Shown here piece by piece: positions 16,213 to 21,256 of a DNA stretch of 21,256 nucleotides. How positions within the stretch are numbered: position 1 is the stretch's first letter; every line of letters starts with the position of its first letter. This DNA comes from Pectinatus haikarae (lineage in GTDB: Bacteria > Bacillota > Negativicutes > Selenomonadales > Selenomonadaceae), in assembly GCF_030813505.1 (NCBI RefSeq), contig NZ_JAUSUE010000033.1. One strand, given 5' to 3'. The translations under genes were made by a program, and so were the position numbers. The notes below the pieces were generated by a model. The model was not told the DNA's origin, ran no database searches, and saw only the letters and a list, made by a program, of their open reading frames with translations.

Positions 16213-18327
16213 ATGGATATTGGAATTGTAATACCTGAGTTAAAAAAATATGGTGGTGCAGAAAAATTACTTATTGAATGTCTGCGTCGCTGGCAATATG
16301 AACATAATATAACAGTGTACGCAATTGCTTTTAATGAAAAACTATTACATGAGCATCATGTTACTAAAATAAAAAAGAAGATATTAACATCATATTTTGA
16401 TGGAAAACATAGTATGTTACTTAATAGTATATTATTGCCTAAAATTTGGGAGAAAGAAATTGGTAGACACGAAATATATCACACACATCTATGGCCGATG
16501 CATTTATTGAATCTTCACCCGGTGGTTTGGTATCCGCATGAACCATTGCGAGTAATAAATGATTTAAAATATGAACAACCTGTTGCTATGACGGCTCTCG
16601 AAACTAGCAGAAATATACATACATATCCTAAAACAACATATGATGCTGTGGATATTAAGGCATATATGGCATATCAAGCTGTGATAGCTGCTTTTGATAA
16701 GATTGGTAAACCAGATAAAATAATAGCCAATAGTAAATATACGGCAGGATATTTGAACAGAGTTTATGGAGTTGATAATGTTGGTGTTGTTTATCCGGGA
16801 ATAAATAAGGAAGATTTTTTTTATCAACCACCAGATGAAAATATTATATTATGTGTGAATCAGCTTTGGCCACATAAAAGAGTCAATTTGATAATAGAAG
16901 CTATGCAATATGTGGAGAATTCACAGCTTTATATTGTAGGTAAAGGCCCAGAAGAAAAGAATTTGAAGGAACAGGCAAAAGAGTTAGGTTTGTCTGATAG
17001 AGTATTTTTTATGGGGAGTGTAAGTAATGAAGAACTAGCTATACTCTACGCTAGAGCGTTATGTTTGGCTTTTGCTTCAGTGAGAGAACCATTTGGGATT
17101 GTGGCACTTGAAGCTATGGCAGCAGGGAAGCCCCTCATAGCTGTGAATGAAGGCGGGTATTGTGAGGCTGTTGATAATAGTTGTGCATTTCTTATAGATG
17201 CGATGCCGCAAGCATTTGCTGAAAAAATAAATTACCTTATAGATAATAAAGATGTGGCAACTAAAATGGGATTAGCGGGGAAGGCAAAACTAGATAATTT
17301 TACTTGGCAAAAAACTGCAGACGGAATTATGGATGAAATAAAACGGGTTTATGCCGATAAAGTATCAAAACAGATGGAATTGCAAGACGAAAGTCTTCTA
17401 GTAGGAATTGAATATTATGTTTGGTATGGTAAGGGATTTGGTGCGTCTCATTGGAATGATAATAAGCAAACTGGAGTAGTAACACAAAAACCTTTACTAG
17501 GATATTATTCATCAGATAGTGGTGAAATAATTCGACGCCATTTGACTATGTTAGAAAAAAGTGGCATTGATTACGTGTCTGTGAATATTCACATAGATGA
17601 AAGAGGTATTGATGTTTATCAGTATAATGTTGTAGAACGTATTCTGGATATCATGGCAGATGATAATTATAAAATAAAACTCTGTTTGCAAATTTGTCCG
17701 TTTACTACTTCATCGGAGAAGTTGCTGAATAGCATAAAAAAACTTATTGAAAAATTTTTACAGTATAAAAGTTATCAGCAATATAAAAATAAACCACTTA
17801 TGTATATTTTCTGGACAGGCAGCTTGGATGGTGATTATGATTTGCTCAATAAAATTAGGCATTTATTGAGCAATGTGTTAGTTATAGCTTCTAGTTTACG
17901 TCTTTATAACAAAACTGATGAATATAATAAAACATATGGTCTATTTGATGGTTGGTCATTATTTTCACCTTTGGAAGTAGCAAATGATGACGAAAAACGA
18001 AAAATTCTTATAAAGGATACATATCAGCAATATGAGGCAGGGAATAAACAAATAAAAGTATTTACTTGTTCGCCGGGGTATGACGACAGAGGATTAGAAG
18101 ATCCGGGAAGAGAAAAAAATCATTTACGTTATATAGACAGAAAAAATGGTGACATTTTTAGAGATATGCTGCAAATGGCGCTGGAATGTTATCCAACACC
18201 AGATATAATTAAAATATCAACTTTTAATGAATATCATGAAAATACGCATACAGAGCCAACTGTTGCTGAAGGTGATTTATATATTAAATTATTGAGAAAA
18301 TATATTTCTAAGTTAAAAAGAAAGTAG
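16213..18327 (+). CDS. Fusion of GT4 glycosyltransferase and GH99-like (endo-alpha-mannosidase-type) domain
   Basis: This 704-residue protein joins two enzymes. Residues 1-385 form a GT4 glycosyltransferase: KKYGGAEKL near residue 11, YPHEPLR, CVNQLWPHKR and the E-x7-E motif (E292 to E300). Residues about 394-700 resemble GH99 endo-alpha-mannosidases: EYYVWYG, H413-W414-N415, PLLGYYSSD (G430-D435), SPGYDDR, and STFNEYHENTHTEP, in which E673 and E676 match the NExxE catalytic glutamate pair. A mid-domain HIEPY motif of animal members is here QICPF (C495-P496). No signal peptide is present, so both domains should be cytoplasmic. ATG 16213 follows AGGGGAAAA and comes one base after the previous stop. 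WbsX-type GH99-like domains in O-antigen loci are an alternative relative, some called glycosyltransferases. Confidence 0.85.
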   Translation: MDIGIVIPELKKYGGAEKLLIECLRRWQYEHNITVYAIAFNEKLLHEHHVTKIKKKILTSYFDGKHSMLLNSILLPKIWEKEIGRHEIYHTHLWPMHLLNLHPVVWYPHEPLRVINDLKYEQPVAMTALETSRNIHTYPKTTYDAVDIKAYMAYQAVIAAFDKIGKPDKIIANSKYTAGYLNRVYGVDNVGVVYPGINKEDFFYQPPDENIILCVNQLWPHKRVNLIIEAMQYVENSQLYIVGKGPEEKNLKEQAKELGLSDRVFFMGSVSNEELAILYARALCLAFASVREPFGIVALEAMAAGKPLIAVNEGGYCEAVDNSCAFLIDAMPQAFAEKINYLIDNKDVATKMGLAGKAKLDNFTWQKTADGIMDEIKRVYADKVSKQMELQDESLLVGIEYYVWYGKGFGASHWNDNKQTGVVTQKPLLGYYSSDSGEIIRRHLTMLEKSGIDYVSVNIHIDERGIDVYQYNVVERILDIMADDNYKIKLCLQICPFTTSSEKLLNSIKKLIEKFLQYKSYQQYKNKPLMYIFWTGSLDGDYDLLNKIRHLLSNVLVIASSLRLYNKTDEYNKTYGLFDGWSLFSPLEVANDDEKRKILIKDTYQQYEAGNKQIKVFTCSPGYDDRGLEDPGREKNHLRYIDRKNGDIFRDMLQMALECYPTPDIIKISTFNEYHENTHTEPTVAEGDLYIKLLRKYISKLKRK

Positions 18328-18335
18328 GGGCCATA

Positions 18336-20015
18336 TTGAAAATAGAAAAGCCATTTGCAGTTATAAAAGATAAATATATATCACTAGATCAAAAAGATAG
18401 TTTTTCAATAGATTTATGTAATATGGATAAAGATCATTTCTTAGTGTTGGACACTTATCCCATAAAAAATCCTGCACATCCCCAACGACATCCAGGTTGG
18501 TTTAAATTTATGATTGACAATAATAAAAGATCTTTATCATTTAGGTTGAATTTTGTTAATGGAAAAATTCAATTTATGTCAGTTGATAAATTAGCAATTG
18601 CGGAATCTTGGCTTTCCAATGTAACTTATGAGGATAATATTTTTCCTTTGAATATAAGAGTAGTAATACGTAAAAAGATAAATAATGAAATAGTTTTTGA
18701 AACAACCCTTATATGTTATAAAAATTTAAATGATTATATTGAACATAAAACGTATTTTGAGTTACCACAAAATATAATAGAAGAATATCTGCCTGTGCGA
18801 TTAATTATACCTGAGAAACTAAATGTATGTATTATTTTAAAAAATTTTTACGATAATGATGCAATTGGATATTTTGCTTGGGAAATGTATTCTTTATTGA
18901 AAAAACAAGGGATTAATGCTGAATTATATGCTGTGAATTGTGATGATAAATTTAGGTCTTTTACTCATCATGTTACAGATTTGTTAACAGATGAAAATTT
19001 ATCAATTGATAAAACAATATTTATTTATAACTATTCAATAAAAGATGACTATTTAGAAGATATTTTAGACATGCCATATAAGAAGATAGCATATTTTCAT
19101 GGGATAACTAACCCACAAAGTCTGAGAGTTTTTGATGCCGAATTAGCTGAGGAATGCAAGTCAGGATTAGATGAATTGTATAAAATCAACGGGTTTGATT
19201 TTATTATGGTGAATTCGAGGCATACTAAAGATGTATATTCAAAAAACTTAAAAAAATATAATGAGAGTTTGTCTATACTCAATGAAAGTCAAACAAATGA
19301 TGCTGGTGGTAAAATAAAAACTGTAAATGAAAAAGTAGATACCGATCTGGAGAAAATTAAAATTATACCACCCGTATTAATTAGCGAAGCATTGTGGAAT
19401 AACACTCAAAGTGATGGACAGTTTGGTAAAAGTTTATCTGCAATGGGAGATGTACTTTTGTTTGTTGGAAGAATGTTTCCTCATAAAAAAATAGAAGATC
19501 TTTTAAATGTATTTCATGAATTACTAAAAATAAACCCAAATGCAATTTTGGCCTTAGTAGGAGGAATGCATAATAGCTACCAAAAATACTTAAAGTATAA
19601 AATTGACCAACTAACTGAGACAGAAAAAGAAAGGATTTTATTTTTGCAGCAGATATCAAGAAACCAACTTAAAGCGGCTTATCAGGCATCAAAAGTATTT
19701 ATTACACTCAGTGATGATGAAGGATTTTGCGTACCAATATTGGAAGCAATGCGCTTTCACGTACCTATTGTAGCAAAGAAAGTCTCTACTAGTGCTGCTG
19801 ATGAATTATTAAAGGATGCGGGCAAATTAGCTGCAGATAATGATGCTGTTAGTATAGCAGAAGAAGTGAATAAACTTATGAAAAGTAATAAGTATAGGGA
19901 AAAAATAGTATCATATCAAGATAAGAGATTGGTTGAGTTCTCTGATGAAAAATTGTCTATAAATTTTATAGACTCATTATTAGGGGTATATTATAAGAAT
20001 GAAAATATTGATTAA
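18336..20015 (+). CDS. GT4 glycosyltransferase with N-terminal domain of unknown function
   Basis: This 559-residue protein ends in a GT4 catalytic part. Residues about 165-330 form the acceptor-side domain (NVCIILKNFYDNDAIGYFA, KKIAYFHGI, MVNSRHTKDVY), and about 370-550 the nucleotide-sugar domain with LFVGRMFPHKK and the E-x7-E motif (E462 to E470 in DDEGFCVPILEAM). Residues 1-160 are not part of a normal GT4. They are rich in alternating hydrophobic residues and aromatic positions (HPGWFKFMI, SFRLNFVNGKI), suggesting a beta-sandwich; I do not recognise the family. Between the two GT4 lobes, about residues 300-345, lies a polar insertion. The start is TTG with GTAGGGG 6 bases upstream, 8 bases after the fusion gene. 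Donor sugar is unknown; mannose is plausible from context. Confidence 0.8.
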   Translation: MKIEKPFAVIKDKYISLDQKDSFSIDLCNMDKDHFLVLDTYPIKNPAHPQRHPGWFKFMIDNNKRSLSFRLNFVNGKIQFMSVDKLAIAESWLSNVTYEDNIFPLNIRVVIRKKINNEIVFETTLICYKNLNDYIEHKTYFELPQNIIEEYLPVRLIIPEKLNVCIILKNFYDNDAIGYFAWEMYSLLKKQGINAELYAVNCDDKFRSFTHHVTDLLTDENLSIDKTIFIYNYSIKDDYLEDILDMPYKKIAYFHGITNPQSLRVFDAELAEECKSGLDELYKINGFDFIMVNSRHTKDVYSKNLKKYNESLSILNESQTNDAGGKIKTVNEKVDTDLEKIKIIPPVLISEALWNNTQSDGQFGKSLSAMGDVLLFVGRMFPHKKIEDLLNVFHELLKINPNAILALVGGMHNSYQKYLKYKIDQLTETEKERILFLQQISRNQLKAAYQASKVFITLSDDEGFCVPILEAMRFHVPIVAKKVSTSAADELLKDAGKLAADNDAVSIAEEVNKLMKSNKYREKIVSYQDKRLVEFSDEKLSINFIDSLLGVYYKNENID

Positions 20016-20979
20016 TACTTATCAGGCTGCTTTTATAACACCGGGGGGCGGAGAGGTACAATTGATGAAAACCTATCAGGCACTGCAAAAAATTGGTGTT
20101 GATGTAAGTTTATTTGACCAATGGAATCCACGGCTTTCTGAATATGATATTATACATTATTTTTCTGTTTTTGGTGGAAGTCTTTATTTTTGCCAATTAG
20201 TAAAAAATGCTGGTAAGAAATTAGCAGTATCACCGGTAATATGGCTTGATGATATGAGTAAATATCCTATTGATGAAATAAGAGCAATTTTAGAGTTGGC
20301 TGATATAATATTGCCTAATTCACAAATGGAAGCAGATATGTTGGCAAATAAATTAGAATTACCAGAGGACAAATTTATGCCAGTCTATAATGCTGTGCAA
20401 CCAGAAGTATTCAAGAATATAGATAAAACATTATTTAAAGAAAAATATGGTTTTGATAAATATATTTTGAATGTAGCTAATATTGAGCAACGTAAAAATC
20501 AGGTTACACTTATTGATGCTGTGCAGGGGATTGACATACCTTTGGTAATAATCGGATATGTACGCGATGAAAAATACTTTGAAGAATGTAAAAAACATAT
20601 TGGTACTGCAAAAGTGCACTTCATATCTCCTTTTGTACACAACTCTCCAGAGTTGCTTTCAGCCTATGCAGGTGCTGAGCTATTTGTATTACCGAGCATT
20701 TTAGAAACTCCAGGATTAGCAGCTTTAGAGGCGGCTGCTGCTGGATGTGAAAAGATAGTTATAACAGAAACTGGTTCAACAAGAGAATATTTTGGAGATT
20801 TTGCCGTATATATTAACGATGTCACAAATCCAGATTGTATAAAAAAATGCGTGAGTTATGGGATTGATAAAGTGGAATGGAAGAATAAGATATTGAGTCG
20901 AGTTATTAAAGAAAAGTTTTCTTGGAAAAATACAGCTAAAAAAACAGAAGATGCCTATAATAGATTATGGATACCTTAA
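19999..20979 (+). CDS. GT4 glycosyltransferase
   Basis: This 326-residue GT4 enzyme is shorter than its neighbours and looks complete. It begins MKILINTYQAAFITPGGGEVQ, with the glycine-rich loop of GT-B donors, and continues with PNSQMEADML, NVANIEQRKNQ and the E-x7-E motif (E236 to E244 in ETPGLAALEA). ATG 19999 lies inside the end of the previous gene (17-base overlap) with AGGGG 12 bases upstream, so the two are probably translated together. It is the last complete gene of the operon in view. No clear terminator follows; the next gene is a transposase end on the other strand, so the operon's original 3' end may have been altered by insertion. Confidence 0.85.
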   Translation: MKILINTYQAAFITPGGGEVQLMKTYQALQKIGVDVSLFDQWNPRLSEYDIIHYFSVFGGSLYFCQLVKNAGKKLAVSPVIWLDDMSKYPIDEIRAILELADIILPNSQMEADMLANKLELPEDKFMPVYNAVQPEVFKNIDKTLFKEKYGFDKYILNVANIEQRKNQVTLIDAVQGIDIPLVIIGYVRDEKYFEECKKHIGTAKVHFISPFVHNSPELLSAYAGAELFVLPSILETPGLAALEAAAAGCEKIVITETGSTREYFGDFAVYINDVTNPDCIKKCVSYGIDKVEWKNKILSRVIKEKFSWKNTAKKTEDAYNRLWIP

Positions 20980-20988
20980 AAAATAGGA

Positions 20989-21096
20989 ATCGTAATTTTT
21001 ATTGTTTAGGTAGAATTGAAAAAATTGTTCAAAAATCAAATTTGAAATACGGATTTTGTGATTTGTTAGGTTTTAATTACGGATATTGTTAGGCTT
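20989..21096. repeat. Three degenerate copies of a TTACGGAT-TTGTTAGG-like unit
   Basis: In the AT-rich gap after the last GT4 gene, two imperfect copies of one unit lie head to tail: 21048-21074 (TACGGATTTTGTGATTTGTTAGGTTTT) read in parts as TACGGAT, TTGTTAGG, TTTT, and 21078-21096 as TACGGAT, TTGTTAGG, CTTT. A weaker third copy, CGTAATTTTTATTGTTTAGG, spans about 20991-21010. They lie just outside the 3' end of a transposase gene, so they may be insertion sequence ends or transposase binding sites. The pairing is by eye. Confidence 0.4.
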
Positions 21097-21142
21097 TGTA
21101 AAGTAAACATGAAAGATTAACAAACAGAAACAGCCAAATACT

Positions 21143-21256
21143 TCAAGCAACGAACAAAAGTTTGTGTTTACTTCTGGCAGAAAGATTCAGCCCTGCAACT
21201 TGTGCCGGAGTCAAACTGTTAAGAGCGGAATGAGGACGGACAAAATTGTAAAAAAA
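21143..21256 (-). CDS. DDE transposase, C-terminal end (partial, runs off window)
   Basis: Thirty-seven codons and a stop are visible on the minus strand; the rest lies beyond the window. The residues FYNFVRPHSALNSLTPAQVAG match the end of many DDE integrase-type transposases, where N-x-x-RPH-x-x-L is followed by TPAx-x-AG. This resembles IS6/IS240-like or related DDE families; the element cannot be named from this much. It converges on the O-polysaccharide operon and marks a probable insertion sequence next to it. Whether the copy is intact is unknown. Confidence 0.78.
   Translation of the reverse strand, partial: FFYNFVRPHSALNSLTPAQVAGLNLSARSKHKLLFVA

Noticed and set aside
1..21256. CRISPR arrays, tRNA or rRNA genes
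   Set aside because: No regularly spaced direct repeats and no conserved tRNA or rRNA segments were seen on either strand.

Overview
The window looks like chromosomal DNA of a Gram-negative-type (diderm) Firmicute, most probably Negativicutes (Selenomonas/Megamonas/Mitsuokella-like). Strong purine-rich ribosome binding sites, TTG starts and a DUF4127 protein are Firmicute-like. A GT9 heptosyltransferase-type enzyme, RfaJ-like GT8 enzymes, a WaaL-type ligase and an O-antigen ABC exporter all point to lipopolysaccharide and an outer membrane. The taxonomic call is inference from gene content; no rRNA is present.

Layout. (1) 1-356: no recognisable gene. (2) 357-2945: metN-metI-metQ, a complete D/L-methionine ABC importer closed by a strong intrinsic terminator at 2983-3009. 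(3) 3118-4716: a secreted DUF4127 protein. (4) 4829-20979: thirteen tightly packed plus-strand genes, many overlapping, forming an LPS core/O-polysaccharide operon. In order these are a GT9 transferase, two GT8 transferases, a WaaL/Wzy_C membrane protein, a WbaP-type initiating phosphoglycosyltransferase, ManC (GDP-mannose synthesis), a WbaZ-like GT4, Wzm and Wzt, a CapK/PaaK-like adenylate-forming enzyme with an extra C-terminal beta domain, a GT4 fused to a GH99-like (endo-alpha-mannosidase-type) domain, a GT4 with an unknown N-terminal domain, and a last GT4. (5) 20980-21256: AT-rich DNA with degenerate short repeats, then the C-terminal end of a DDE transposase on the minus strand, running off the window.

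How it fits together. The GT9 and GT8 enzymes probably build the LPS core. The WbaP-like enzyme starts a glycan on undecaprenyl phosphate. ManC supplies GDP-mannose to some of the four GT4 domains. Wzm/Wzt exports the chain and the WaaL-like protein joins it to lipid A-core. No Wzx flippase is present, so the Wzy_C protein is more likely a ligase than a polymerase.

The most unusual part is 13673-20015. The Wzt here has only its ATPase domain and lacks the C-terminal carbohydrate-binding domain used in several ABC systems to recognise finished chains. Right after it come a ligase-like enzyme with a sugar-module-like tail, a glycosyltransferase fused to a GH99-like domain that keeps the NExxE glutamate pair, and a GT4 with a beta-rich N-terminal module. 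I propose, as inference only, that these proteins together set the length or end structure of a mannose-containing O-polysaccharide in the cytoplasm.
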